This document shows, piece after piece, positions 1 through 7,878 of a stretch of 35,606 nucleotides of DNA. Below the pieces are notes generated by a model. That model was not told the DNA's origin. It saw only the letters and a program-made list of their open reading frames with translations, and did not search any database. The first letter of the stretch is position 1. Each line of letters starts with the position of its first letter. The position numbers and the translations under genes are program-made. The stretch comes from an uncultured Butyricimonas sp. (lineage in GTDB: Bacteria; Bacteroidota; Bacteroidia; Bacteroidales; Marinifilaceae), in contig CALUHX010000031.1 of NCBI GenBank assembly GCA_944320555.1, positions 1-35,606 on the forward strand, given 5' to 3'.

Positions 1-15
1 CTTATTGAGAATATC

Positions 16-47
16 TGCGGGATACTGTTTCATCACAATATCCCGCA
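16..47. repeat. Inverted repeat / possible terminator hairpin
   Basis: Positions 16-24 and 39-47 form a perfect 9-bp inverted repeat (TGCGGGATA / TATCCCGCA) around a 14-nt loop. A short T-run follows at 56-60. It may end transcription of a gene lying left of the window; nothing else in 1-15 identifies that gene. Confidence 0.4.
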
Positions 48-80
48 AATGGGCTCTTTTTAAGGGATGACTATTTAGGG

Positions 81-118
81 GTTCCTCCGCTGCGAAGTCG
101 GCGGAGGAACGTTGTTTT
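81..118 (+). terminator. Hairpin with T-rich tail
   Basis: Positions 81-90 (GTTCCTCCGC) pair perfectly with 101-110, leaving a 10-nt loop, and GTTGTTTT follows at 111-118. This is a reasonable rho-independent terminator for rightward transcription entering from outside the window. I see no gene in 119-260. Confidence 0.5.
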
Positions 119-266
119 GTGGGGAGAATTGGACGGGAAGGGGCTTTGGCGGGGAGGATTTGTTTGAGTCCTGCGTGTTGAAGATTTCTTTGTGCGGAAG
201 GGAAAGTTGGTCGAAATTGGTGCAATAATCAGTAACCTGTGTATGGACGGGGAAGGACGCGCATTG

Positions 267-274
267 TAATTTTG
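267..274 (+). promoter_or_regulatory. Bacteroidota -7 promoter element for the BASS transporter
   Basis: TAATTTTG fits the Bacteroidota -7 consensus TAnnTTTG and lies 21 bp before the ATG at 296. No clear TTTG -33 box is present, so the call rests on the -7 element and its placement. Confidence 0.5.
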
Positions 275-295
275 TGGACATAAATCATGTGAGAT

Positions 296-1168
296 ATGAA
301 TGTTTTGATACGATTTTTGAAGAATTGGACACTTCCGTTGGGCATGGCCTGCGGGGTGATGGGTTTTCTGGCTTTTCACTACGTCCGGGCGCTTGCCCCG
401 GTGAAGCCCGCGGCGGGTGCGGCGGCCGAGTTTTTAATGCCGACCGTGTTGTTTGTCATGCTGTTTGCCACGTTTTGCAAGGTGAATCCGAGGGAGATGC
501 GGATTACGATGTGGCACGTGTGGTTGGTGGGATTCCAGTTGTTGTCGTGCTTGGCGATAGCCCTGTTTCTGCGTTTCACGCCGGGATTCCGCCACGAGTT
601 GCTGGCCGAGGGGCTGATGATATGCTTGGTTTGCCCGACGGCGGGTGCGGCGGCGGTGATTACGGGAAAGCTGGGAGGCAGCGAGACTTCGCTCACCACC
701 TATACGATATTGAGCAATCTGGCGGCTGCGGTCGTCATCCCGTTAGTGTTTCCGCTGGTGGAGAAGCATGTGGACGCGTCGTTCGCAAGCCAGTGCGTGG
801 CGATATTGCGGCGGGTGTTCCCGTTGCTGATATTTCCGTTCCTGCTGGCTTGGGGGGTGCGGGAGTTTTTTCCGAGGGCGCATGCGAGGGTGGTGGCGTA
901 TTGCCGGGATTTGGCGTTTTATCTGTGGGGTTTCGGGTTAGTGCTGTCGGTGGGGCAGACGTGCCGTTTTCTGGCGGACAGTCCGGTGGGCGCGCGGCTG
1001 AAGTGGGCGTTGTCCGGAGTGAGCCTTGCTGCCTGCGCGTTGCAGTTTTTCATGGGGAAAAGGATAGGGGCGGCGTATGGCGAGCGTGTGGGCGGCGGAC
1101 AGGGCCTGGGGCAGAAAAACACGATTTTTGCCATTTGGGTGTCGTACACATACTTGTCGCCCGTGTAG
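296..1168 (+). CDS. Bile acid:sodium symporter (BASS) family transporter, cut by an in-frame amber codon
   Basis: The 290-residue product is almost entirely hydrophobic, with about nine membrane segments. It has BASS-like features: a VCPTAGAAAVITGKLGG stretch near residue 112 and a closing QKNTIFAIW motif, which places it in the BASS/arsenite-carrier superfamily of secondary transporters. The frame ends at TAG 1166-1168. The same frame then continues for 32 more sense codons to TAA 1265-1267, and these encode a plausible transporter tail (see the next entry). The gene therefore appears interrupted by a nonsense codon about 10% before its natural end. TAG is a normal stop elsewhere in the window (12573, 13572). 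The ATG at 296 follows a -7 promoter element. Substrate unknown. The family call is fairly sure; whether the truncated product works is not. Confidence 0.75.
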   Translation: MNVLIRFLKNWTLPLGMACGVMGFLAFHYVRALAPVKPAAGAAAEFLMPTVLFVMLFATFCKVNPREMRITMWHVWLVGFQLLSCLAIALFLRFTPGFRHELLAEGLMICLVCPTAGAAAVITGKLGGSETSLTTYTILSNLAAAVVIPLVFPLVEKHVDASFASQCVAILRRVFPLLIFPFLLAWGVREFFPRAHARVVAYCRDLAFYLWGFGLVLSVGQTCRFLADSPVGARLKWALSGVSLAACALQFFMGKRIGAAYGERVGGGQGLGQKNTIFAIWVSYTYLSPV

Positions 1169-1267
1169 TCCGTCGCTCTGGGGACGTATATCATTTGGCA
1201 GAACATCTTTAACTCGTGGCAGTTGTGGCGCAAGCAGAAGCAGGACGAGAAAAACAAAACGCATTAA
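1169..1267 (+). pseudogene. Detached 3' end of the BASS transporter gene
   Basis: In the frame of the upstream transporter, the codons after TAG 1166-1168 read SVALGTYIIWQNIFNSWQLW and then a Lys/Gln/Glu-rich hydrophilic tail, ending at TAA 1265-1267. An amphipathic/hydrophobic segment followed by a basic tail is how BASS proteins of this phylum usually end, as I recall the family. A single substitution (for example TTG to TAG) would explain the break. There is no start codon or ribosome site for independent translation of this piece. Confidence 0.65.
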
Positions 1268-1272
1268 TTAAA

Positions 1273-2244
1273 ATGAATAAGGATATGATAATCAAAATTT
1301 GTCTGTTTATGGCACTTTTCACTTTCAACAGGTGCGGGGGAGATGCTGATGCGCCCTCTGCGCCATCGGGATCGACAGGCCACCTGACCACGGCGAGCAC
1401 CGTGCGGGAGGTGTTGGAACACCCGGCTTTCGAGGGTTTCTCCCGCTATATTCTTCCGTTGGAGTGGGGATACGACGAGGACATGCCGCTGTCCCGCGTC
1501 GCGCGGTTGCTTCCTTATCACAATTATGTGGACGCCGGGCGTTGCGTGGATTGCATTAACCAGATGATAGACTCCGTGGCGGCTGGGCGGAAGATTTTTT
1601 ACGATTTGGGCCGGACGGATGCCGGATTGTTCTTTTTCCGAGGCCGCCCGGGCGCGCCCTTTGCTGTCATCTGTCCCGGCGGTGGGTTTTCCTATGTGGG
1701 GTCCATCCACGAGGGATTCCCTTATGCGCTGGAATTGAGCCGGATGGGATACAATGCGTTCGTCATTCAATATCGGACGGGTGATGCGCAAGCGGCTTGC
1801 GAGGATTTGGCGACCGGCATCCAATACATTTTCGACCACAGTGCGGAGTTACGGGTTGACACGGCGGGTTACTCCTTATGGGGCAGCTCGGCGGGGGCGC
1901 GGATGGCCGCCTATCTCGGCTCCTATGGGACTGCGGCATTCGGGGCGCGGGCGTTGCCCCGTCCCGCTACGGTGGTGATGGCCTACACGGGTCACAGCGA
2001 GTACACCCGTCAGGACCCGCCGACCTATTCCGTGGTGGGGTCAAACGACGGCATTGCCAACCCCAACACGATGCGGCGGCGGACCGAGGCCTTGCGGGTG
2101 GCGGGCATCCCGGCGGAGTTTCACCTTTTCCCCGGCCTGCGCCATGGCTTCGGACCGGGCACGGGGACCATCGCCGAGGGCTGGATTGACGATGCCGCCC
2201 GTTTTTGGAAGGAAAATATTGTGAAATCAAATAAAGAGAAGTAA
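1273..2244 (+). CDS. Secreted alpha/beta-hydrolase (esterase/lipase-like), paralogue 1
   Basis: This is a 323-residue alpha/beta-hydrolase of the BD-FAE / acetyl-xylan-esterase-like type. An oxyanion-hole stretch CPGGGFSYVGS precedes the nucleophile elbow GSSAG, with Ser206 as the probable nucleophile. A later VVGSNDG supplies the probable acid, and LRHGFG near the C terminus the catalytic His. The N terminus is a hydrophobic export signal ending FNRC-GG at Cys21, an atypical lipobox, so lipoprotein status is uncertain. I chose ATG 1273; an upstream GTG at 1216 would lie inside the transporter tail. It begins 5 bp after the end of that tail and is followed 3 bp later by a related hydrolase, suggesting co-transcription. 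Substrate (acetylated or feruloylated sugars, other esters) cannot be read from sequence. Confidence 0.82.
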   Translation: MNKDMIIKICLFMALFTFNRCGGDADAPSAPSGSTGHLTTASTVREVLEHPAFEGFSRYILPLEWGYDEDMPLSRVARLLPYHNYVDAGRCVDCINQMIDSVAAGRKIFYDLGRTDAGLFFFRGRPGAPFAVICPGGGFSYVGSIHEGFPYALELSRMGYNAFVIQYRTGDAQAACEDLATGIQYIFDHSAELRVDTAGYSLWGSSAGARMAAYLGSYGTAAFGARALPRPATVVMAYTGHSEYTRQDPPTYSVVGSNDGIANPNTMRRRTEALRVAGIPAEFHLFPGLRHGFGPGTGTIAEGWIDDAARFWKENIVKSNKEK

Positions 2245-2247
2245 GCT

Positions 2248-3111
2248 ATGAAAAGGACATTGCAGACATTGTGCATGCTGCTTGCCGCCAATTGGGCGGC
2301 GGCCTGCGGTGGTTCCGGCCCGAACGCGGATATGGACGGGATGCGGAAGGAGATTTTTCTTTGGCCGGAGGGAAACATGCCCACGGTGACCCCCTACGAG
2401 GTGAACAATGGGGGCTATCAAGACGACCCTGGCTTCCGTCCCAACATGGTGTGGTATCCGGTGCCGGAGGGCGTGGAGGTGAAAGGGGCCGTGCTGGTTT
2501 GCCCGGGAGGGGCGTTTATGTTCCGCAGCCCTAACGAGGGGGCGCCCGTGGCTGAGCGGCTGAGTGAATTGGGTTATCAAAGTTTCGTGGTCAACTATCG
2601 TGTGCGGCCCTACACGATGGAGGAGGGGAGCCTCGACCTAGCCCGGGCCGTGCGTTATGTGCGCGCCCATGCCGAGTCGTATGGCATTGACCCGGAGAAT
2701 ATCGCCTCGGTCGGCTTTTCCGCCGGAGGGATTCTTTGCGGCGACGAGGCATTGCATTTCGACGGGACGGTGAACGGCTCCGTACTGGATGACCGGTATG
2801 TGCCGGACAGTCTGGACCAAGTGTCGGCCGACGTGTGCGCCATCGGAATGATTTATTCGTTCTACGGCCGGCTGAGCGTGTCGAACAACAATGTGGAGGA
2901 GTTGCGGGCCGGGAATATTCCGCCGACGTTCTATACCTATGGAACGGAGGATCCCTTCTACCGTCAGTTCAACCGGAACGTCGAGGCCGTGCGTCAAGCG
3001 GGAGCGCGGGTGGAGGCGCACGTGCTGGAGGGCTGGCCCCACGGTTTTGGCGTGAGGGGCGGCTGGGCAGAGAATTTCGACCGTTTTCTGATGACGGTGA
3101 TGAAACATTGA
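2248..3111 (+). CDS. Secreted alpha/beta-hydrolase (esterase/lipase-like), paralogue 2
   Basis: A 287-residue relative of the preceding hydrolase. It has a lipoprotein-type signal (about residues 1-19, WAAAC at Cys20), an oxyanion loop CPGGAFMFRS, and the nucleophile elbow GFSAGG with Ser158. Asp235 (YGTEDPF) and His265 (GWPHGFG) complete the triad. The pattern fits the BD-FAE/DLH-like esterases that cut acyl groups from plant or host glycans. The gene starts 3 bp after its paralogue, so the two were probably formed by tandem duplication and are translated from one message. Lipidation would put it in the periplasm or on the outer membrane. Specificity is not determinable here. Confidence 0.85.
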   Translation: MKRTLQTLCMLLAANWAAACGGSGPNADMDGMRKEIFLWPEGNMPTVTPYEVNNGGYQDDPGFRPNMVWYPVPEGVEVKGAVLVCPGGAFMFRSPNEGAPVAERLSELGYQSFVVNYRVRPYTMEEGSLDLARAVRYVRAHAESYGIDPENIASVGFSAGGILCGDEALHFDGTVNGSVLDDRYVPDSLDQVSADVCAIGMIYSFYGRLSVSNNNVEELRAGNIPPTFYTYGTEDPFYRQFNRNVEAVRQAGARVEAHVLEGWPHGFGVRGGWAENFDRFLMTVMKH

Positions 3112-3157
3112 TTAGGAGAATTGTTTTAATGAAAATGATATAGAAAAAAGAAAAGCT

Positions 3158-4312
3158 ATGGAAAATTTCACGTATCAATATCCCGTTCGCCAGCATTTTG
3201 GCAAGGGATGCGCGGAAAGCGCCATCAAGGAAGAGATGAAACGCGCGGGAAAGAACGTGTTGCTGGCATACGGCGGCGGCTCGTTGAAGCGCACGGGATT
3301 GTATGATAAGATTGCGGGATGGCTGCGCGAGTGCGGCAAAGAGGTGACGGACTTTGGAGGCATCACGCCCAATCCGACCTACGCCAAGGCGCAGGAGGGT
3401 GCCCGTCTCGTCCGTGAGCGTGGCGTCGACTTTATCCTCGCCGTGGGCGGCGGATCGGTCATCGACTGCTGCAAGGTGGTGTCGGCCCAGGCCCGGCTGG
3501 ACGAGGACATTTGGGAGGCGCAGTACGAGAAGCACCGCTATCCGACGGACTTCGTGCCGATGGGGGCCGTGGTGACCGCCTCCGGCACAGGTGCCGAGCA
3601 GAACAATGGTGCTGTGATTACCCACGAGGAGAAGCGGCTGAAGCAGCCGTTGGTGGGGGCCTACCATTCGTTTGCCGTGCTGGATAGCGACTTGACGAAG
3701 ACGCTTCCCATGAGTCAGGTCGTCAGCGGGGCTTTCGACACGCTCAGCCACTGCATGGAGACCTATATGGGCCGTCCGCAGACGACCAATTTGTCGGACG
3801 AGGTGAACGAGTCTGTGATGCGAAATGTAATCAAGAACCTGCGGGCGCTGATTGCCAATTCCGACGACGACTTCGCGCGCGGCGAGTTGATGTGGGCCTC
3901 CGCCATTGCGGAGAACGGATTGCTCAAACTCGGCAAGCAGACCGATTTCCAGTGTCACATGCTGGAGCACGCCGTAGGCGCTTACACCGACTGCAACCAC
4001 GGGCGTGGGCTTGCGGTCATTCATCCCATCCTCTACCGCCACTTGTTGGAAGAGGGCAAGGGAAAGTTGGCCCGCATGGCCGAGCAGGTCTGGGGCGTGA
4101 AGGGAGCGACGCTCGGGGAGACGGCCGCCAGCGGAGTGGACGCCCTTGAGGCTTTCATCCGTGAAATCGGCCTGCCTTCCCGTTGGAGCGAGATGGGAAT
4201 CACGGACGAGAGCGTGCTGCGCGCTGCCGCTGACACCTGCATCCTCACGCCGGGATGTTGCAAGCGTTTCTCGCGCGACGAGTTGTTTGACGTGTTGAAA
4301 GAAGGGATTTGA
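3158..4312 (+). CDS. Iron/zinc-dependent alcohol dehydrogenase (YqhD/BDH-like)
   Basis: The 384-residue protein matches the group III iron-containing alcohol dehydrogenases, close to E. coli YqhD (387 aa) in length. It carries the nucleotide-binding GGGSLKRTG (residues 39-47) and GGGSVID motifs. The metal ligands fall exactly where YqhD has them: Asp194, His198, His267 and His281. It should reduce aldehydes to alcohols with NAD(P)H in the cytoplasm (butanol-dehydrogenase-type activity). The start ATG 3158 follows an A-rich GAAAAG stretch. It is 46 bp downstream of the second esterase and one base before the next gene, so it sits in the same transcription unit. A role in detoxifying aldehydes or discharging reducing power is inference. 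Confidence 0.9.
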   Translation: MENFTYQYPVRQHFGKGCAESAIKEEMKRAGKNVLLAYGGGSLKRTGLYDKIAGWLRECGKEVTDFGGITPNPTYAKAQEGARLVRERGVDFILAVGGGSVIDCCKVVSAQARLDEDIWEAQYEKHRYPTDFVPMGAVVTASGTGAEQNNGAVITHEEKRLKQPLVGAYHSFAVLDSDLTKTLPMSQVVSGAFDTLSHCMETYMGRPQTTNLSDEVNESVMRNVIKNLRALIANSDDDFARGELMWASAIAENGLLKLGKQTDFQCHMLEHAVGAYTDCNHGRGLAVIHPILYRHLLEEGKGKLARMAEQVWGVKGATLGETAASGVDALEAFIREIGLPSRWSEMGITDESVLRAAADTCILTPGCCKRFSRDELFDVLKEGI

Positions 4313-4313
4313 T

Positions 4314-5036
4314 ATGAGTGCGAGCATGTGTCCCAAAGTGATTTGTCACATCATGTCCTCCGTGGACGGCCGCCTGTTGCCTGAGCGGTGGACGCTTCCT
4401 TTCGACGGGAAGGACAAGGGCGAGTTGTTGGGCGTTTACGCCGCCATTGGGCGGAAGTTGGGCGCCGACGCTTGGATGTTTGGAAAAAACACCCTGACGG
4501 AGGGGTATTTCCCGAGGAAGTTTCATGCGGGCGACTCTGCGTCATCGGAGCTTTATGAGGCGTACGTGGCTCCCCGTTCTTCTGAGCGTTTGTTCGTGGT
4601 GGCCGACCCGGACGCGGACATTCTTTACGAGTCCCCGACGGTGAGGGGCGACGACATAGTGGCCGTTTTGCCCGAAATGGTTTCGGAGGCTTATTTGGAA
4701 TGGTTGCGGCGACACGGGATTTCTTATTTCCCTGCCGGACGGGACGGCGGCGACTTGTCTCTGGCGATGCGGACGCTTGCCGGCGTGTTCGGCGTGAAGA
4801 CTCTCTCGTTGCAGGGAGGGGGAATCATCGACGGCGCGTTTCTTCGGGCCGGACTGATAGACGAGCTGAGCCTTGTCGTTTATCCGGGAATCGACGGTGC
4901 GGCTTCCTCGCCCTCAATCTTCGAATATATGGGAGAGGAGAGGTTGCCTGCGTGTGGACAGAGTCTCGAGTTGGTGTCGGTGGAGACGGAGCGGGAGGGG
5001 GTGGTGTGGCTACGCTACAGGTTTCATAAGCCGTAG
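4314..5036 (+). CDS. RibD C-terminal / dihydrofolate-reductase-like domain protein
   Basis: The 240-residue protein is built on the RibD_C fold (the reductase half of riboflavin biosynthesis, related to DHFR). A typical N-terminal SSVDGRL is followed by a signature near residues 163-185: LQGGGIIDGAFLRAGLIDEL. Free-standing members of this family are NAD(P)H-dependent reductases of mostly unknown substrate; there is no deaminase domain, so it is not a full RibD. It starts one base after the dehydrogenase stop, with a purine-rich site (GAAAGAAGGG) upstream, so it is translationally linked. A second ATG four codons in (4326) is possible. It ends just before a strong terminator. Confidence 0.85.
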   Translation: MSASMCPKVICHIMSSVDGRLLPERWTLPFDGKDKGELLGVYAAIGRKLGADAWMFGKNTLTEGYFPRKFHAGDSASSELYEAYVAPRSSERLFVVADPDADILYESPTVRGDDIVAVLPEMVSEAYLEWLRRHGISYFPAGRDGGDLSLAMRTLAGVFGVKTLSLQGGGIIDGAFLRAGLIDELSLVVYPGIDGAASSPSIFEYMGEERLPACGQSLELVSVETEREGVVWLRYRFHKP

Positions 5037-5058
5037 CGTTAAACGGTGCCGTTGAAGA

Positions 5059-5104
5059 AAGCGACATCCCCTGCCGAATTCCCGGCAGGGGATGTCGCTT
5101 TTCC
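5059..5104. terminator. Bidirectional rho-independent terminator
   Basis: A perfect 18-bp stem (5059-5076 with 5083-5100) surrounds a 6-nt loop. A T-run follows on the right and an A-rich stretch precedes on the left. It lies between two convergent genes and should terminate both. Confidence 0.9.
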
Positions 5105-5123
5105 GTGTGGTTTCCCCGTTGCG

Positions 5124-6083
5124 TCAGAATTGCAGCAGGACGGCGCCGCACGAGTAGCCGCCGCCGAAGACGGTGAGCCCCACGAGGTCGCCCGGTTCCA
5201 CCCGGTCCAGATTGAGGGAGAGGGTAAGGGCGCAACTGGGGCATCCCGTGTTGCCATGTTCCTCTATGCTCGAAAGGACACGGTCCTCAGGCATGTCGAT
5301 TTGGCGGGCTATGGTGTTCATGATGCGCTTGTTGGCTTGGTGGGGCGAGATGTATTTGATGTCGGAAAGTCGCAGGCCGAGGTGGTCTGTGATGGTCTTC
5401 AGTCCGTTAATCATGTAGTGGCAGGCGTTGATGAACACGTCCCGCCCTTCGGGCATGCCGATGCCTCCGTCCCGGGGACAGAGATAGACGGCGGTGGCGG
5501 CTTTCCCCACATTTCCCAGACCGCGGGTGTGGATTTCCAGAATTTTGGCCGGTTTGTCGCCTGCGGGGAGGGTGGAGATGGCCACGGCCACGGCTCCGTC
5601 GCCCCAAAGGTGTCCGCTTTGCGGGTCGGTTTCGTTGGCGTATTTTGTGTTGTGTTCGGAGGCGAGCACGATGGCCTTGGTGGCTTTGCCCATGGCGAAA
5701 TAGCCTTCCGCGATTTCCAACGCGTTGATGAACGAGGAGCAGGCGGAAGAGACGCTGAGGCATTTGGCGTCCGCGATGTCGAACACCCGCTGTACGGTGT
5801 GGGCGGCGGTGCGGACGGTGTCGTAGGGGGAATAGGTGGCGGCGACGATGAGGTCGACCTCTTCGATGGGGAATGGGAGGCGTTCTTTCAGCCTGCGCAC
5901 GGCCTCGACGGCCATGGTGTTGGTGTTTTCGCCTTCGAGTGCTTTGCTGCGGTTGCGAATGCCGGTGCGGCTGTATATCCATTCGTCATCCAGTCCGTTC
6001 ACGTCCTTGAAGTAGGCGTTGGGAACTTTTCCTTCCGGCAGATAGTGGGCAAAGGCGTTGATGTATAAGTTCATTTGTATCAT
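5124..6083 (-). CDS. 3-oxoacyl-ACP synthase III family protein (KAS III)
   Basis: The 319-residue product is a condensing enzyme with the complete KAS III triad: Cys115 (SSACSSF), His248 (SPHQAN) and Asn278 (HGNTGCPS), at nearly the same positions as E. coli FabH (112/244/274). Enzymes of this type join an acyl-CoA primer to malonyl-ACP at the start of fatty acid or related polyketide synthesis. No other fab gene is near, and it is paired with a TetR regulator (1-bp gap), so it may be a specialised, regulated copy rather than the housekeeping FabH. The start could be the ATG at 6083 or the fourth codon at 6074; neither has a strong ribosome site. Confidence 0.88.
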   Translation of the reverse strand: MIQMNLYINAFAHYLPEGKVPNAYFKDVNGLDDEWIYSRTGIRNRSKALEGENTNTMAVEAVRRLKERLPFPIEEVDLIVAATYSPYDTVRTAAHTVQRVFDIADAKCLSVSSACSSFINALEIAEGYFAMGKATKAIVLASEHNTKYANETDPQSGHLWGDGAVAVAISTLPAGDKPAKILEIHTRGLGNVGKAATAVYLCPRDGGIGMPEGRDVFINACHYMINGLKTITDHLGLRLSDIKYISPHQANKRIMNTIARQIDMPEDRVLSSIEEHGNTGCPSCALTLSLNLDRVEPGDLVGLTVFGGGYSCGAVLLQF

Positions 6084-6084
6084 G

Positions 6085-6666
6085 TTATTTAATTATTCCG
6101 TAAAATAGTATGTTAATGTACTCGTTAATGATTCGCGGTTTGGGTTGGTGGTTGTATTGTTGGATGAAACCGACCTCCAAGCTCTTGAACACGGTGAGCA
6201 ACGCATTGGCCAACCGTCGAGGTTGTTTGATGCTGAATATGCCGTGGTTCACTCCGTCCTTCAGTATCGTGTACAGCAGTTCCAATTCCAATTTGTCGAT
6301 GTTTTTCCGCAACGATTCGATTTTGCTGTTGTTGTGGAGGTAAGTTTCTTTGATAGCCTGGCTTCCTCCCATGAGTTCGGCAATCAAATTGAACCGTTCC
6401 CGGATATACAATTTCAACCTTTTGTCGGCGGGCAAGGCCGTTTGTTTTGCCTGTTCGAGTTTTTGTTGTATCAGTTCCGTTTTTTGTTTCACGATGTAGT
6501 CGAAAATCATCTCCTTACTGTTAAAATGCGTGTAAAGAGTGCGTCTGCTCACGCGGGCGGCAAGGGCGATATCTTTCATCGTTGTTTTGTAAAAACTTAG
6601 TTCTGTGAACAACTTCTGTGCCACAGATATGATTTTTGCTTGTGTCTTTTGTAGATTTGCGCGCAT
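6085..6666 (-). CDS. TetR/AcrR family transcriptional regulator
   Basis: The 193-residue protein has a TetR-type N-terminal helix-turn-helix (about residues 12-55, with TTMKDIALAARVSRRTLYTH) and a variable helical ligand-binding C-terminal part. Such proteins are usually ligand-released repressors acting close to home. It sits directly upstream of the KAS III gene in the same direction and is divergent from the YitT gene. The shared 164-bp upstream region contains two palindromes (listed) that are candidate operators. The ligand is unknown; an acyl-CoA or fatty acid is a guess from the neighbour. Confidence 0.9.
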   Translation of the reverse strand: MRANLQKTQAKIISVAQKLFTELSFYKTTMKDIALAARVSRRTLYTHFNSKEMIFDYIVKQKTELIQQKLEQAKQTALPADKRLKLYIRERFNLIAELMGGSQAIKETYLHNNSKIESLRKNIDKLELELLYTILKDGVNHGIFSIKQPRRLANALLTVFKSLEVGFIQQYNHQPKPRIINEYINILFYGIIK

Positions 6667-6690
6667 TTTGATTACACACTTTGAAAAATG

Positions 6691-6706
6691 TGCGCGATAT
6701 TACGCA
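6691..6706. promoter_or_regulatory. Candidate TetR operator 1 (imperfect palindrome)
   Basis: TGCGCGATATTACGCA is a 16-bp palindrome matching in 12 of 16 positions (TGCGnnATATnnCGCA). It lies 25 bp before the tetR start, where an autoregulatory operator would be expected. The assignment is by position and symmetry only. Confidence 0.35.
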
Positions 6707-6762
6707 ATATATTCCGATATTCCTTGATGTTGTGCGATAAATCTTGTGTTTTGGGAAAAAAT

Positions 6763-6776
6763 ATGACAAAAGTCAT
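6763..6776. promoter_or_regulatory. Candidate TetR operator 2 (perfect palindrome)
   Basis: ATGAC-AAAA-GTCAT is a perfect 5-bp inverted repeat with a 4-bp spacer. It lies 23 bp upstream of the YitT -7 element, near its -33 region, where a bound repressor would block transcription. Confidence 0.35.
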
Positions 6777-6798
6777 GTTTTTCACGAGAGGGAAAGGT

Positions 6799-6806
6799 TA
6801 CTTTTG
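6799..6806 (+). promoter_or_regulatory. -7 promoter element for the YitT-family gene
   Basis: TACTTTTG matches TAnnTTTG and lies 24 bp before the ATG at 6831. The -33 region is T-rich but has no exact TTTG. Confidence 0.55.
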
Positions 6807-6830
6807 CGCGGTTAAATTAAAAATGAGTAT

Positions 6831-7763
6831 ATGAATCGAATTCTTTTGAAAGAGAAACCTTTTACGAAGGAGTGGTTTAAGACTTACGCTTTGTTGGTGG
6901 GAGGAGCTTTTGTGTTGGCGTTGGGGTATAGTTGTTTTATGGCTCCTTACAAGATTGTGCCGGGAGGCATATACGGTATCACGATTGTGTTGCAGCACAT
7001 GTGGGGATTTCCCATCGGTCTCTCCGCCTTATGCTTCAACCTCCCCCTCAGTCTCCTCGGCATGCGCGTGCTGGGGTCCGGATTCGGCGTGAAGACCTTC
7101 GTCTGTTTTATCCTTGTGGCCGTGTTCTCCGACACGTTGCCCCGCTTGCTGCTGACCTTGATGGGCGAGCCTATTCCGACCGACCCCATGGCCGTGTTGG
7201 ATCCGTTCAAGTTGGGCGACGAGGTGCTTTTGGCTTGTGTTTTTGGTGGAGCCGTGATGGGAACCGGCGTGGGCATGATTTTGAAGTCCAGGGCTTCGAG
7301 CGGGGGAACGGACGTGTTGTCCAACATCTTGCACAAGTGGACCAACCGGCCGTTGGGACAGTTGCAAATGATAGTTGACTCGTGCATCGTGATATTCGGT
7401 TTCTTGATGTTTCAAGACTGGAAGGTGCCTATGTATTCGTGGTTGTCTATCTTCTTGATGGGTAAAATGATAGATGTGATTCTGCAAGGGTTCTCCAGTG
7501 AGAAGAGTTTCTTTATCGTGTCGGAGAAAGTGGAGGAGATTCGAGGTTTTATTCTCAACCAGATGCATCGGGGAGGGTCGATTGTTCCCATTGAGGGCAT
7601 GTACCACCGCGACCGGCGTGAAATGATTATGACGATGGTGAATCAGCGCGAGATGGCCGCCTTGCAGCAAGGCATTTATAAGATAGACCCGAACGCTTTC
7701 GTGACCATTATCGATGCCAAGGAAATATTGGGGAAGGGATTTAAGAAATTGAGCGAGGATTAA
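6831..7763 (+). CDS. YitT family membrane protein (DUF161 + DUF2179)
   Basis: The 310-residue protein has five to six hydrophobic segments in its first ~215 residues, including the YitT hallmarks APYKIVPGGIYGI and KSRASSGGTDVLS. A soluble C-terminal DUF2179 domain follows (about 220-300). It is an inner-membrane protein of unresolved function; some relatives are annotated as transporters without firm evidence. The ATG at 6831 follows a -7 promoter element, and a hairpin terminator lies 41 bp after the stop. It is divergent from tetR, so it may share control with the KAS III gene. Confidence 0.88.
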   Translation: MNRILLKEKPFTKEWFKTYALLVGGAFVLALGYSCFMAPYKIVPGGIYGITIVLQHMWGFPIGLSALCFNLPLSLLGMRVLGSGFGVKTFVCFILVAVFSDTLPRLLLTLMGEPIPTDPMAVLDPFKLGDEVLLACVFGGAVMGTGVGMILKSRASSGGTDVLSNILHKWTNRPLGQLQMIVDSCIVIFGFLMFQDWKVPMYSWLSIFLMGKMIDVILQGFSSEKSFFIVSEKVEEIRGFILNQMHRGGSIVPIEGMYHRDRREMIMTMVNQREMAALQQGIYKIDPNAFVTIIDAKEILGKGFKKLSED

Positions 7764-7803
7764 GGAATGGCTATTTTTTTGTAATGTTGTTTTATGGATT
7801 GGC

Positions 7804-7850
7804 AAAATCGCCGCGGACTCTTTCTTGAGATGTCTGCGGCGATTTTTTAT
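7804..7850. terminator. Bidirectional rho-independent terminator
   Basis: A ~15-bp stem (about 7804-7818 with 7832-7846, one G-U pair) is flanked by A-rich and T-rich ends. It lies between the convergent YitT and hydF genes. Confidence 0.85.
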
Positions 7851-7878
7851 TGCGGCGATTGTTTTTGAGGAATGTGGC

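Noticed and set aside
1166-1168. General reassignment of TAG as a sense codon
   Set aside because: Other intact genes here (ending at 12573 and 13572) stop at TAG exactly where family lengths predict.
274-1212. Long plus-strand frame of 312 codons overlapping the BASS gene
   Set aside because: It is Gly/Val/Arg-rich low-complexity translation of a GC-rich gene in the wrong frame. The overlapping frame has clear membrane helices and family motifs.
2969-4336. 455-codon minus-strand frame opposite the alcohol dehydrogenase
   Set aside because: The plus strand encodes all four metal ligands at family positions; the minus frame shows no motif.
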